From: Anaeramoeba flamelloides
Taxonomy: Eukaryota; Metamonada; Anaeramoebidae
Assembly (NCBI GenBank): GCA_027625915.1
Contig: JANTQA010000060.1
Coordinates: 1,798,001 to 1,862,000, forward strand
Length of the DNA stretch: 64,000 nt
Direction of reading: 5' to 3'
Within the stretch, counting starts at the first letter, position 1. Every line of letters starts with the position of its first letter. Made by a program: the position numbers and the translations under genes. Below the pieces are notes generated by a model. That model saw only the letters and a program-made list of their open reading frames with translations, was not told where the DNA came from and searched no databases. Positions 32,786 through 45,277 of the stretch are shown here, piece after piece.

Positions 32786-34004
32786 AAGAAAAGAAAGGTA
32801 TAAATGAATTTATAAAATAAAATAAAAAATAAAAATAAAAATAAGAAAGACAGGTTTGATATTATTATAAAAATAAAAATGGAATCTTTTTGGGATCTTA
32901 TTATTTTTTTTTATTTTTTAAATTTTTGTTTTAGCTTATGAAATGGATATATGAAAATTATCCTAACAATTTATTAATCTGGTATTATTTTTTGAAATCT
33001 TAAGATGTCAAATGTTTCCTAATAAAGAGTTAAATAAAGTAATCTATCATTTCAATTAACAATGAAGTTAATTCTTGAAAATGGTTTATAATATTTTTGA
33101 TTTTAAACTTGTAAGTATCGTTTTTTTTTTTTTTAAAAAAAAATTAATAATATTTTGTTAGTATATATAATTATTAATATTTCAATTCTAATAAATAAAA
33201 AATAAAAAAATAGAATAAATAAAGTTTTAGTTGATTAAATCTATCTAATTTTTATTAGAAGTTTAACCAAAATTTATCAAGGAAATTCAGTTCTAAAATA
33301 TTTTTCAAAAATTTTGATTAGTTTTAGAATGAAACTAGAAGTGTTTTAGTTTGCTAAATTTGCAAAAAAAAAAAAAAATGTAAAAACCAAAATAAAATAA
33401 TATGGATGTTTTATTTTTGAATGTTATTTTTGATATTAGAATAATTAAATATTATAGGAAAGAACATTATAAATAAAAATTAATTTCAAATCATAACTTT
33501 AGTAAAATTGGAAATTAGAAAATATATAAAAAATAATTTTACCATTAAAAATGTTTTTAAATTTGCCTTCTTTTAAAACAAATTTTAATGAAAAATATGA
33601 ATAATAATTAAACCGATCAAATATAATTATACAGCCATTCCGAACCTATCTTGAAATTTTACAAACATAGAAATTGAGTTTTTGTCATATCAAATACAAA
33701 AAAAAATCTTTGGTTATATGCTAACATTTATATTTTATGGTTTGACAGAGGTTTTTTAAAAAAATTTCTTATTTGAAAGACCTGAGAAAAAAATCTTGTT
33801 ATTTATGAAAAAAATTCAAAAATTCAAAACAAATGCTTCTAAAGATCAAAGATAGAATTTGATGATTTCTTTGAAATAGTCTTGCCTTTTGATTTTCAGG
33901 TGTTTAGAAATTAAGGATCCACCAACAATCTGAAAATTTTGCCAAATTATTGATCATTGAAAAAGGCATTTTTAAAAATTCAAATTCTCAATATTTGCTC
34001 AATG

Positions 34005-34202
34005 TGAAATTTTTGTTCTATTATAAAAAGTCCAAGGTTTGTAATCGACTATCATATGACCAGAAAATCCTGTTATAAAAAAGGAAAGTATGAGATACGA
34101 AAATGAAATTTTTGTTCTTTTATAAAATATTACCGTTTGTAATAGGCTATTACAGAACTATAAAATTCTGTCATAAAAAGGCAAGTATGATATAGAAACT
34201 AA
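34005..34202. repeat. Tandem duplication of a 99-base unit
   Basis: Two adjacent units each begin TGAAATTTTTGTTCT, continue with TTTGTAATxGxCTAT and end with a TCxTxxTATAAAA-type block, GGxAAGTATGA and ATAxxxA. They are diverged at roughly every fifth to sixth base. No coding. Confidence 0.7.
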
Positions 34203-34244
34203 ATTTTCTATTAATCATAGATTTCATGGTACGGCTGAAACGGC

Positions 34245-34275
<31 letters not shown>

Positions 34276-34782
34276 CTGTGTGTATGCATGTATGCATGTT
34301 CTTTGAGAAATCAGTCATTTATTAACAATCAAAAATTCTCTATCAATTCCCAGTGAATTGAAAGGTGAATATGAATTTATTTTTTTTTCTATTGAAGTAA
34401 TTTCTTAATTCTTTTTTTTAATACTTGGAAATTAATTTTTGGAAACCATAATAAAAATAATGCAATTGCTTCAAAAGATAAATCTTCAAAATTTTTGCTT
34501 TCCAATTTTCAATATATCTTATTTATAAATCTAAAACCAATTATTATAAATAAAGGAAACCGAATAACTTAAAAGAAGCTTCATCTTTTGTGATCGAGAC
34601 AATTTCTGCTATTTCTTTGATTTTTATAAATTCTTTGTACAATTTTGGATAAATTTATTCATTTCTTCAATAATGTTTTCATAATATGCAATTAGAGACA
34701 TTCAATTTTGTAAATTTAATATTCCTGAGTTTATCATTTATTATTTGATTCTCCGTTTGACGTAATCACTGAATGCTAATCA

Positions 34783-35295
34783 TTAAATAATTGTATAACT
34801 GCCAAATATAATTCCAGACAAACCACATAAATTCAAATGGTGGACAATAAAAACACCAACAACACAATAGCACACCACCTTGAGTTTATATTTGTTTGTG
34901 ATTGATTTCTTATTCAAAATAAATTCAATTGGATCAACATTGACTTTTCGGGAATACAATTTTGAAAGATCAGATATCGAGATAAAGGATAAAAACAAAA
35001 AGACCGCAAAATTTCGAACCATTATAGTGTTCAAGAAGCAATGAAAAAGTACACAAAATACAGAACCTGTATTAATACTATTGCACAGTCTGATTGGGTT
35101 ATCAGTTCTTGGGTTAAATGAAAGAAATATAATAGTGAAATAGACATTAAACAATACCAAAAAAGTTGTTATTACAAAACTTGTGATCCAATATGCAATA
35201 TCAACAATAGAACATAAATTTTCTGAATTGTTCATTTGAAATCCAAAAAGTGTAGAAAGGTAAACAAAAAAAAATAATAAATTAAAATTTTGCAT
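34783..35295 (-). CDS. Divergent cornichon-like membrane protein
   Basis: A 170-aa single-exon protein from the ATG at 35295 (a GTG 15 bases upstream is in frame). It has four hydrophobic segments. Between segments 2 and 3 it carries RTDNPIRLCNSIN, matching the cornichon signature D-x2-NPI-x-LC-x2-LN. A polar stretch, VNVDPIEFI then NKYKLKVVCYC, corresponds to the conserved loop before the last helix. Cornichon/Erv14 proteins are cargo receptors that help membrane proteins leave the ER in COPII vesicles. The N terminus is longer than usual and the acidic IFxLSDLExD helix is replaced by IFLSFNPRTD. Divergent member or paralogue; family call moderate. Confidence 0.55.
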   Translation of the reverse strand: MQNFNLLFFFVYLSTLFGFQMNNSENLCSIVDIAYWITSFVITTFLVLFNVYFTIIFLSFNPRTDNPIRLCNSINTGSVFCVLFHCFLNTIMVRNFAVFLFLSFISISDLSKLYSRKVNVDPIEFILNKKSITNKYKLKVVCYCVVGVFIVHHLNLCGLSGIIFGSYTII

Positions 35296-36661
35296 TGTAG
35301 TTAAAAACACTTTGATTAATTGGAAGAAAGGAAATAAATATAAACAAAAACTGAATAACTATCATTTATGGTACTGAATTCCAATCATAATCTCTCAATC
35401 GGGACTAATATTATACATCATCAGGAAAAAAACATAGGATATATCTTCTACCTCTTGAAACGACATTAAAATGTGTCACATTAGATTTTTCGAAAGTCTT
35501 TTGAGTTTAAAAGTTTTTTAATCTTTAAATTTTTCAACAAAAATTTTAATTAACACTATTCTTTAATTTTTTTTTCTGAATTTACTGTTGATTTAATTTA
35601 ATTTGTTGTTATTTTTGGAAAAAATTGATTTCTTTTTTTTATTTTGAGTGATTTTGGTAAACAATTCAAAAATAACCTTTTTTCCAAAAAATACATTTTT
35701 TTCATTTTCATCTTTTGAAATACTTGAAATAACGAATTTTTTCTCCACTAACTCCCAATTAAAAACTATCGTTTTTTTTTTTTGTCTTATATTAAACCAA
35801 AAACTAGTTCGTTGACAATATTTTGCTTGATACAACTCATTTAGTTATTTTATGCGAAAATATTTTTTTTTAATTATTATTCTCTCTTGAAAAATTATGA
35901 AAGTAGACCAATATATGTCCTGGCGTGTATTTTCAATGTAAAATAGATATTTTGATTTTTTCTCTCCAGATAATTAAAAAAACGATTACAAAATCATTTT
36001 GTTCCCAACCTATTACTTTAAATTGCAAAATAAAAAGATCATAATTTTCCTGAAAATTCCTCAAAAAATACCATCCAAGAATTCAAATAAATCAACCAAT
36101 TCTACTCAATTATCTAAAAAGGCGAGAAATTGAGAATTTTAAGCTGATTTAAAGATTTTTAAAAATTTGAATTGTTAACTTGATTTAAAAAATTCTTTTT
36201 TTGGAAAGCTGAAAGAAAATTTTGTACTCTTTATTTTACAATAACTAGTAGTATTGTTCATCTTAGGGTAGTTTAGGAACTTTTACATTATAACCAAATG
36301 ATAAATTTTGATTGAACTAAAAAATAATACAAGTTGTTTTTTTATTATTAATTCATTAAAAAAAATCTGTTTTACAATTTCTTAGATCAATTTTGATAAA
36401 ATACCAGAGAACAAATATTGAGTTTGTTGATCGTTAACGTTTAGAATTGATTTTGTAATATTATTTTTATTCATTTAATTATCAAAATTTTACTTGTCTT
36501 TTATTTTTCAGCATCTAAAATAAAGTACATATTCTGGACACTTCAAAAAAAAAATACAAAAAAGTTGCAAGCACATACTAAAGTCACAAGATCTCAAACA
36601 AAATAATAATTTTTGGAATCAAACAGCTTATCGACCAAAACATAACAAATTTTCAATTTAG
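35296..36661. other. AT-rich spacer, no feature seen
   Basis: The only frame (minus 35593-35835) is Lys/Asn/Phe-rich and has no domain. Confidence 0.5.
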
Positions 36662-36884
36662 CTACAACACAAACCAAATTGAAAGAATAGAAGAAAGGTA
36701 TATTAGAAGACAAAAAGAAAAAGAAAAACATAGAGAAAAACGAAATAAATTGATAACAACAAAAGGTGGGCAATTAAAAATCCCAAAAAATAATACCAAA
36801 ACACATATAAAAATTTCGAAAATAAAGCTTGTTCCAATAAATCTCTTAAAGTATCTTTCAAAAGGAGGTTTATAACAATCTTTT
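36662..36884 (-). CDS. Putative terminal exon of a membrane protein
   Basis: After a CTGTAG acceptor (phase 2), 73 codons to a TAA encode KPPFERYFKRFIGTSFIFEI and two or three hydrophobic segments with FNCPPFVV between them. It has no start of its own. It vaguely resembles the first membrane segments of the F-box/TMEM185-like proteins (VFKKSFYFFYIAP), but not enough to assign. The upstream exons would have to lie within 36.9-39.8 kb, where I see mostly repeats. May be a fragment. Confidence 0.35.
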
Positions 36885-37047
36885 CTACAGATTAAAAACA
36901 AGTTTTTAAGAGATAATTTTAATCTATTTAGAAGTCAAGATTAAGTGTTATGGAAATGTTCTTATATTAATGAAGGGAGCTAATGAATGTAATCGATATT
37001 AATAGTCCATGATTTAAATGTCTCACATTAATTGATATTTCAAATAT

Positions 37048-37304
37048 TACTATTATTTTCCAAAATAAAAATGAAAATTTTTAGTAAATATACCAAAATA
37101 TTTTTCGATTTTATAAGCCGAAGAAAATCCAAAGATCATTACAACATCGTTAGAAATGATATTTTAAGACAAAAATTAAACTACCTTTACTTGAACCCTA
37201 ATACTATATTTTAACTCTGCTTATTTCATTGTGGCAGTAATAATTAATATTCAATTTGGAACTTGAAATAAAAACTTTCATTTATTAATTGGAAAATAAA
37301 AGTA
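37048..37304. mobile_element. MITE family A, copy 2 (inverted)
   Basis: Full-length copy, opposite orientation to 2757-3014. Begins TACTATTATTTTCC and ends GGAAAATAAAAGTA. Internal landmarks AACATCGTTAGAAATGAT and TTAACTCTGC are the complements of those in copy 1. Confidence 0.8.
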
Positions 37305-37327
37305 TTACAAAATTTCATTTCATTTAC

Positions 37328-37522
37328 AGTCAGTTCCACTTTTAAGATACAAAACTTTCAAGGGAATTTAGGGCACAGTGAAATCTCATATTAAGGCACA
37401 TTTTTTGAGAAATCTTTTTTTACTAGTTATTTTCCGAGAATTTGAATTTTGTACCTTAATTAGATATTTTTTTTATACCTTAAATTTAGTTGATAGTTTG
37501 GAACTTAAATTTGAAACTGACT
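37328..37522. mobile_element. MITE family B, copy 2
   Basis: AGTCAGTTCCACTTTTAAG at the left; the right end is eroded (AAACTGACT). It lies only 24 bases from a family A copy. Confidence 0.8.
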
Positions 37523-37954
37523 ATATAAATAATTTTTAAGTAATTCTCTTGAATTAAAAAAGAAAAAAAAAACTCGTTTTTGAAGTTCTGCAGAAGAATT
37601 ATTAAATATCAAATTAATATTATTTTTGTTTATCTTGAGATTTGTAAACGTAATTTTCGCAAAAAAAAAAATAACAAATGATAATTACTAATTATGATCC
37701 TATGTAAAAAAAAATTTACTATACATGAAACTATAAGATACTTACAAAACAACATGATAAATTTATTTTTAAAAGATATTTTTTTATTCAATGCAAAAAT
37801 AATTATATAAAAATCATCAAAAAAAAATATTCATAATTTGATAAATTCTTAATAATACAATTTTTTGATATCTCAAAAAGTAAATTGAAGATATAAAATT
37901 GTCTGATCTAGATTGTTGATGATATTTTTTATGGTGAAAATTACTGTTTTGGAG

Positions 37955-38362
37955 AAAAAGTGAAACAGGAAAAAACAGTGAAACACTGTTTTTCATTGGC
38001 AACATTACTGAAAACGAAAAGTACAATCAATATAAAAAAAAACTAATTAACTCTCAACAATAATCCATTTTATTATTTTCAATCAATCCATCAAATAAAA
38101 TTTAAATCTATTTTCTTTATCGAAATTGTTAGTGTAATTTTGGAGATAGGAAAAAATAGTCACTTTTCTTAACAAATTTTTAATAATTGATCAATCAGAG
38201 AAAAACCCATACTAAAAGATAGTATTAAAAAAACTTTTATTCTACTGAATACTTCATTTTGTCTTTATTTATTTCTTAATTCTTTTTTTAATTGATCTCA
38301 CTTTTCATTTTCATTAATATTCCCAATGAAAAACTCTGTTTCACTTTTTTCTACAATGGTTA
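37955..38362. mobile_element. Inverted-repeat element, single copy
   Basis: Arms of about 55 bases face each other around a loop of about 270 bases. The left arm has GTGAAACACTGTTTTTCATT and GAAAACGAAAAGT. The right arm, reverse-complemented, has GTGAAACAGAGTTTTTCATT and GAAAATGAAAAGT. No second copy seen in this window. Confidence 0.55.
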
Positions 38363-38737
38363 GTAATTTTTTTCTTCTTTTTGATCATTAAAAATATTTT
38401 TCCTAAGAGGTTTAATCTTGACAGATTTTCCAATAGAATTTCAAATTAATAAAAATAGAAAGTTTTTTAGATAATTTTTTGTATACTTTTTATATTTTTG
38501 ATTTTCTATTAAAATTTCTCATTCTCCATTAATTTTCTCTCTGAAAAAAATTATTTCTTCTTTTATTTTTTTTGAAATATTTTCATTGAAATATTTTATA
38601 ATAAATAATTGTTTTATATTAAATAAGTATTAATATTTTCTTAATTTTAGTGTTCTAATTTTACTGGGATGACTACAATCAAAATAGAAAGTTCTTTGAA
38701 ATAATAAAAAAAAAAAATTGTTTTTAGTAAATAAGCT

Positions 38738-39250
38738 GTTGTCCAAAAAAATGGGAACAACTTCAACAATTGAAAGAATAACAATACCACACTTTACATT
38801 CAATTTTGACCTAATTTTGATTTTACAAACTATTTTATATTTTTTCTTTTTTGTTTTGTTTTTATCTTCTTTTTCCAGTTATATAATCTATTTCATCAGA
38901 TCTTGAGATTTTTTTCCAAAGGTTAATAGTTAGTTTTGAGCATGTTAAATTGAAAAATCACATACCACTAGTTGATGATATCTTAACATTTGATCGATCA
39001 ATAACTGTTGGTGTAATTTCAACAAATTTATCTATATATTTTTTGTTCCGTTTGTTGCATGATTTGGAACACACATTTTTTTTTTTTCTTTTATTTGTAT
39101 TTTTTTCTTTGAATAAAAATGATTACTTATAAATACATTAATACTTGGGTACTAAAATGTGGCTTTATATTACGTTTGGAAAAATATAATAAATTGGTTT
39201 TTTTTTTGACTATTTTCAATTTTGGATCTATATAAATTTGTGGGAATGGG
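38738..39250. mobile_element. MITE family E, copy 1
   Basis: Starts TGTCCAAAAAAATGGGAACA. Shares ATTGAAAGAATAACAATACC, ACACTTTACATTCAATTTT, AATCACATACCA and TTTGATCGATCAATAA with copies at 45278 and 51842. The outer ends form a weak inverted repeat (TTCCAAAAATTTxGxxACA type). The short frames inside are not conserved between copies. Confidence 0.65.
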
Positions 39251-39876
39251 GTTTCGTTTGTAAATAAATATATAAAGTTTTTTAAAAAATTTGTAACAAA
39301 AAATTTTCTTTTTGTCCAAAAATTATGAAATTAATTTTTTTAAAAACAAAATATTAAATGTCTGACATTGTGCATTAAATAAGAATTAAATAAATATTAC
39401 TCAAACCAAATTCGATTACAAAAATTGTGACTCACCTGAAATAATAAATTGAAAAAAAATATATATCCTTTATATTCAAGTACAATTAATAATTAATTTA
39501 TATTTATAATTCACTTTTGAATCATTATAAACATTGAAAATCCAAACATTATAAAAAAAATAAAATCAAAAACTATGAATAAGTTAGTCATAATTTTTGA
39601 AATAACTATTTACAGATTTTTTATTACTGAACTTTAACTGAAAAAAATTTATCAACAAGATTTTTAGCTAATAATTCAATTCATTTTAAAAGACATTACA
39701 TAGTCTCAATTTTAAAAGTGATTATTTGTCTTTTCGAAGATCTTTTTTTTTTTTTCATATGATCTTTTGCAAAAAAAAAAAAAAACAAGAAAGAAAAAAA
39801 AAATTTGAAAAAAAAAGAAAAAGAAATAAAAATTGCAATAAAAGAAAGGATAATATTATTCTGAAGGTAATTATAA

Positions 39877-40719
39877 TTATGGTGTATAATTTTTTTCTTT
39901 AATATATTTTTTATATTTCAAAATTTCCAAGCTTAAAGAAGAATTTGATGAAATTTGGAGAGTTTGAGCTAAATTTTCAATTTTACTCAAATCTAATATA
40001 TTTAAATTTTCATCTAATTTTTGGCGATATAAAAAGGATATTAATTTTTCCCAAATAATGTAATCATAATTAAACTGTTCAACATAAATAGACATTTTTG
40101 GTCTTCTTTGAATGAGGTTATGAAAATATTTTGAATAGCTATTTAATATAAATTTATGAACATAGAGCTCTTTCCCATTAATATCAATTACAAAATCCAT
40201 ACTATCTTGATCCAAATATAAATTATTAATTGTATTTTTCACTTGTGAGTACCCATAATATTTTGAATAATCTTTCCACGGAAAGTCCCAATTATGAATA
40301 ATATTCTTTTTTCTTGTTTTTACAAAATTATTTCCATAATAAATAAAATATTTTAATTTGATTCGGTTGTGTTCCTGCATTTTGGAAATTCGTTTATTGA
40401 TTTCTCGAAAAGTTTGATTTGTCCTCTTTTCGAGAAAAAATTGATTTATTTGTAATTCACGTGGAACACCTTTTGTAAATAAATAACTAAAAAAATAATA
40501 AATATCCATCCAAAAATTGTTTGGTTTAATGATAATGTTATTTTTAGATTCTAACAAGGTGTTGTCTTTGAGATATAATGGTAAATTAAAAAGATAACGA
40601 TCATCACAAAAATCCTTTATTTGTTGATTTTTTGTAAAATTGATTCCCTGATTGAGTAATAATGCTTTGACAATTTCGTAATTTGCATAATAGCATGCAT
40701 AGCGAATTGCTGAAAAATC
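39877..40719 (-). CDS. Ankyrin-BTB protein, last exon
   Basis: 281 codons including the stop, following an ATAATAG acceptor in phase 0. It begins with an ankyrin repeat (DFSAIRYACYYANYEIVKAL, then LLNQG). A linker of about 130 residues follows, then a BTB/POZ domain: DFVIDINGKELYVHKFIL, NSYSKYFHNLI, and a C-terminal helical part (LISFLYRQKL). Ankyrin-BTB proteins often act as Cullin-3 substrate adaptors; that role is inference. The apparent start at the TTG at 40557 is not real, since the frame runs on through the ankyrin repeat. Three upstream exons in phase 0 are listed separately. Confidence 0.85.
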   Translation of the reverse strand, partial: DFSAIRYACYYANYEIVKALLLNQGINFTKNQQIKDFCDDRYLFNLPLYLKDNTLLESKNNIIIKPNNFWMDIYYFFSYLFTKGVPRELQINQFFLEKRTNQTFREINKRISKMQEHNRIKLKYFIYYGNNFVKTRKKNIIHNWDFPWKDYSKYYGYSQVKNTINNLYLDQDSMDFVIDINGKELYVHKFILNSYSKYFHNLIQRRPKMSIYVEQFNYDYIIWEKLISFLYRQKLDENLNILDLSKIENLAQTLQISSNSSLSLEILKYKKYIKEKNYTP

Positions 40720-40902
40720 CTATTATTGTTGAAAAAAAAAAAAAAATTTTAGAGATTAAAAAAAATTAGGTATTATATATATATATATATATTGTGAGAA
40801 TTATTTCAAGAATACAAAAATACAGAATAATAATTATTGATTGTAAATATTAATTATTATTTTAGTTGTTTTTTTAATGATTAAAATTGTTTGAATTATT
40901 AC

Positions 40903-41001
40903 AAATATATCAATGCAATCCACATTTGCATCTCTTCTTAGAAGTTCATTTACAATTTCGATATTATTGTTTTTTGATGCCAAAATTAAAGGGGTGGAAT
41001 T
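40903..41001 (-). CDS. Ankyrin-BTB protein, ankyrin exon
   Basis: 99 bases, 33 codons, phase 0 at both ends, between a GAATAG acceptor and a TTT|GTAATA donor. Encodes exactly one ankyrin repeat: STPLILASKNNNIEIVNELL then RRDANVDCIDIF. It joins the next exon as DIF|DFSAIRYAC. The LINE with its short 5' flank starts about 90 bases upstream. Confidence 0.85.
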
Positions 41002-41100
41002 CTATTCATGAAGTTATATTGAAGAAAATATGAAAAAATTGCAATGCATATTTAGATTTATTACATATATATAACAATAAAAGATAAAAAAAGTGAAATT

Positions 41101-42448
41101 TTAATTATGAAAATGGAAATGATAAAACATATATTATAATGATTGATATTGCAAAATGTTTTGACTCAATCAATTTTAAAATAATTAGAAAAACAATAAA
41201 AAAATTTATAATAAATAAAATTATTCAAAATTTTTTATTAAAATATTATCAAGGAAAAGGACTTGGTATATTCCAAGGAGATCCATTGTCGCCTATTTTA
41301 TTTGCTCTAATTTCTCATTTTCTTTTTATTGAAAATCATACCATTAACAAATCATTGTCAAATGTTTGCAGATGATTTAATCTTAATTATAAAAGGAAAT
41401 AAAAATTATTTAATTCTAAAATTAAATTCAATATATGAAATTATTATTCAATTTGGGTTAAAACCTAATAAAGATAAAACAGTTGTTTCAAAAGATTTAA
41501 AAAAAATTAAATATTTAGGTATTTATTTAGATAAATTTTGCATATAGGTTATAATTTAAAAAAATCCAAAGAGACGTTTAATAGCTGTAAACAATTATTT
41601 AACAACAATTCTCTTAACAATAACTTAAAAATAAGATTATTTAAATCTTTTATATTAAGTCAATTAACATATGGATTAGAAATTTTTAATTATGAAATAA
41701 AAACTTTAAATTACTTAAATTCTTGGATTAATTCATGTATTACCGAAAGACGTAAAATAAACAGAAACACACCAATTCTAATTTATAAAACAGAATTTAA
41801 AATTGAAAATCTGGTAATTTCGGTTAATAAAAAAAAATTCAAATTCAAAAAAAAATTAGGAAATTTATCTCTCCCTTATTTGGAAAAATTAATAAAATTT
41901 AATCAAAGAATAAACAATAAAATCAATTGGAATTCAAAAGATTTAATGAATTGAAAGAAGAAATTTGCAAATATACATATAATGAATTATTGAATTCCAA
42001 GAGCTGGAAAGTGCAGAAATATTTCATCATAATAAAATACCAAAACTCTTTATTTAAAACCCAAAGATATTTAAGTTATCCTTCAAGCTCAACAATCCTA
42101 AAATTCAGAACATTTACTAACTGCTTAAATAGATACTATTATGTAATAAAAAAAAATTCAACGAAATATTGTACTTTATGTTTAAAGTATGAACATAAGG
42201 AAATAATAGAAAATATTAATCATTTTTTATGGGTATGTCCTTCTTATGAATAAAATAGATTAATTTTTCTTAATAAATTAAAAGAAATAAATCTTAGTGA
42301 ATTGATTTTAAACTGTAATAGTTTGAAATTATTTTCATTAATTAATAATCGTGAAATCTATGATTTTACGCTTAAATTTCAGAAAGGAAATTTAAGTCTA
42401 AGGACAACTATAGTGTAATTTACACTTCTTCAACAATAAAAAAAAAAA
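41101..42448 (+). mobile_element. 5'-truncated LINE with RT and zinc finger
   Basis: A non-LTR retrotransposon starting just before reverse-transcriptase motif A (DIAKCFDSI). It continues with motif B (QGDPLSPILF), the ADD box (FADDLILII), motif D/E (KPNKDKT, KYLGIYLD), SKSWKVQKY, and an RVT-type zinc finger CTLCLKYEHKE...HFLWVCPSYE. The 3' UTR ends GTGTAATTTACACTTCTTCA and an A tail. Frames are broken in at least three places and the 5' part is missing, so it is dead. The target duplication AAAAAGTGAAATTTT is present at 41086-41102 and 42446-42461. It lies in an inferred intron of the ankyrin-BTB gene, antisense to it. Confidence 0.9.
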
Positions 42449-42454
42449 AAAGTG

Positions 42455-43022
42455 AAATTTTATTTTTTTCCATTTTTCCCCTGGCTGAATCTTCTTTATA
42501 TTGGGAAGAAGAGTTTACAAAGAAAAAAGATCAAGTGGTTACTTGCTAATACTGTGCAACTGAAACACCAAAGTATGAGTAACTTGAAAATAAAAACAAA
42601 CAAGCAAAGGCTAAAAATGAAATAAGTTTAAAGAAAATAAGATCAAAAAAAAAAAAAAGAAATTACAAAAATTAAACAACGATCCCCAAGTGAACATTCA
42701 TGATCAATTATCAAAATTATTAAATCAACCAAAATTATCGTTGCTGTAATTTTGGGTATCCTTAATTAAGGATAGAATTGGTTTTTTTTTATGATTTTTT
42801 ACCAATTGCTTCTTATAAACCCTTTTTACATTCTTTTTCTTTTTTCCTTTTTTCTTTTCAATTTTTTGCTTTTGAATTTTTTGCTTTTGCTTTTTAAACT
42901 TAAAAAAAATTGGGTATGTCTTTCCATTGAACAATCTTGAAATCTATGATTTTATGCTTAAATTACCTGAAAGGGAATTTAAGTAAAAGGACATCTAGAG
43001 TGTAATTTACACTTCTTTCGTC
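42455..43022 (+). mobile_element. LINE-tailed non-autonomous element, copy 2
   Basis: Directly follows the LINE and is itself bounded by AAAAGTGAAATTTT on both sides (about 42449-42461 and 43028-43040). Its 3' tail (AAATCTATGATTTTATGCTT through GTGTAATTTACACTTCTTT) is the LINE tail. The minus-strand frame 42725-42934 inside it is a shadow. Confidence 0.7.
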
Positions 43023-43027
43023 GTTAA

Positions 43028-43505
43028 AAAGTGAAATTTTGACCACTTTCCTTTTCCAACTAGTAATTATTTTTTAAAAAAATTAATTCTTTTTTTCAGT
43101 GTTTAAAGAGTTTACAATTTTCAAGATTTTTAAACTAAAAACCTACTTTGTATTGTTTTGGTGTTTTCAAAAATAGAAAACCAAATTATTTTCATGGTTT
43201 TAAATACAAAACCCCACACTTAAATGGGAATACATGATTTCGTATTGTCTTCCAAGGCTTTTAAGGTAATTACACCCTACCTCTATATATTTTTTTTTTT
43301 TTTTTTCGTTGTTTTTAAGTTTTTTCGTTCGCATTTTTTCACATCCCAGAAACGAAAAGTATGATTTCAAATAAATTCGAGAATTTTTTCAAAAAATAAA
43401 TAAATAAAACAACAAATGAAACGAAAAAGCATGTAAAAAATTCGAAAAAAAAAAAAAAAAAACGATTTTATAAGTCTTTAGTGATTTAAAACGAAAAAAT
43501 GTACT
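43028..43505. repeat. Repeat family K, copy 1 (inverse of 60735-61205)
   Basis: Shares with the complement of 60735-61205 the blocks AACTAGTAATTATTT, AATTAATTCTTTTTTTCAGT, AGAAAACCAAA, TTACACCCTACCTCTATATA and TTTTTTCACATCCCAGAAAC, then GAAAAGTATGATTT. It sits exactly where the LINE and its tail-sharing unit inserted. Confidence 0.75.
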
Positions 43506-43512
43506 ACCCGTG

Positions 43513-43636
<124 letters not shown>

Positions 43637-44519
43637 TTCACAATTGATCTCTCAGTGCATATCTATATTTTATTTTATTGTAGTTTTTTTTTTGTTTTCA
43701 TTTAAAACCAGGAATAATTGTTTTTCATTTCCAATTTTTTGAAGAAATAATTAACATTTGTCAAAAGTCGATAAAATTTTATCAATTACACTATCTAATT
43801 GCCCCCATTTTATAAATCAATAACGAATAATCCAGTTAATTAATCATATTTTTTAAGTTTTTTAGTTGATTCATTGTATTATTATTATTATTATTATTAA
43901 ACTTTATTACTGCCAAAGGTGCCAACATTTTTTTTTCAAATTTCAATTATTTTTTCTAATTGACATTTGAAGAACAATAAGAAATAAGTAGAATAATACT
44001 ACGTGGAATAGTTGGTATCCATATGAAACAAATCTAATAAATCTATATATTTTAGTAAAAATTGAAAAAATTAAAATTCTTATTTACCCATTGAGAAAAA
44101 TAACAAGGTTCATTTCGATCTTAAATCGATGATCCAAATAAAATTCCAATAGAAATAAATATTATTTCTCTATAATCATTTCCACTGTTTCAGTAACCTA
44201 GAATAGCATATTTTGACACAGTAACTATCGATCTTGCGATAAAAAAAAAATTGATAATGAATTAGGTTTCAAAAAAAATCGAAAAAAAACAAAACAAAAA
44301 TTTATGAAAAATTTGAAAAAAGTAATAAAATATTTAAAAAATTAGAAAAAATGATTTTGATCCAAAAATTTGAAAATATTTTTTGATAAGAATATATAGG
44401 TAAAAACCAATCAAAAAAATTTCCAATAACATTACAAAGTGAGTCAAAATTTTTGAAAAATAGTTTAATGAATAAATAAAAACTCAAATAAATTGTTTAC
44501 TTTATGTTTAACAGATATA

Positions 44520-44770
44520 CTTTGATAAATAAATTATAGAAAATATTGATCATTTTTGAAGAATATGTATATCTTATGAAAATGATAGGTTAATTTTTCT
44601 TAATAAATAAAAAGAAATCAACCCTAATGGATTAATTTTAAACCAAGGTAGTTTGAAATTATTTTCATTAATGAATAAACGTGAAATCTATGATTTTACG
44701 CTTAAATTTCTGAGATTGGAATTTAAATATAATGGAATTTAAAGTGTCATTTTCATTTCTTCAATAAAAA
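44520..44770 (+). mobile_element. LINE 3' fragment
   Basis: Matches the zinc-finger end and 3' UTR of the 41101 LINE: TTAATTTTTCTTAATAAAT, TTTGAAATTATTTTCATTAA and CGTGAAATCTATGATTTTAC, followed by a degraded tail. Probably a dead-on-arrival copy of about 250 bases. Confidence 0.7.
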
Positions 44771-44877
44771 AAGAAAGGATAAATGAAAATGTTTTTTTTT
44801 TTTTTTTTGGTTTTTTTTTATTACAATTTGAATAGAGTAAAAAAAAAAGAAAAAGAAAGAATGAAATAAAATAATAC

Positions 44878-44973
44878 AAAATTATCCCTAATATTCAATT
44901 CCTGGCCATGATTCATTAATTCAACTGAAATGTTTAAATTTCCTGTTGATGTTGCAACATGAAGATAGTTAAC
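44878..44973 (-). CDS. Ankyrin-BTB protein, hidden ankyrin exon
   Basis: 96 bases, 32 codons, phase 0 at both ends, acceptor ACTAAATAG and donor TTT|GTATTA. Encodes one ankyrin repeat: VNYLHVATSTGNLNISVELM, then NHGQELNIRDNF. The donor context is the same as in the 40903 exon. The exon is too short and lacks a start, so it would be missed by simple frame finding. It sits among repeats, 3.9 kb from the next exon. Confidence 0.7.
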
Positions 44974-45277
44974 CTATTTAGTAAATAATTTAAGATTTGA
45001 AATAACATTTAAAAAAAAAATGTAAACTGTAATCCAAATCGTACCAAAAATTAATTCCTAAATGTTTTATAAATTATTATTTTTGAATTTTTAATATTTT
45101 GTTAGATTAGCAAAATAGTAAAAGCTTTCTACTTTTTTGATTTTTAATTTTGATAACAATTTTGATTAAAAAATTTTTGTTTTTATAATAATTTTTACTT
45201 TAGTAGCGATTTTAATTTAAATTTTACTTTTATGGTTAAATTTTGAAATGATATATATATATATATATATATAATAA

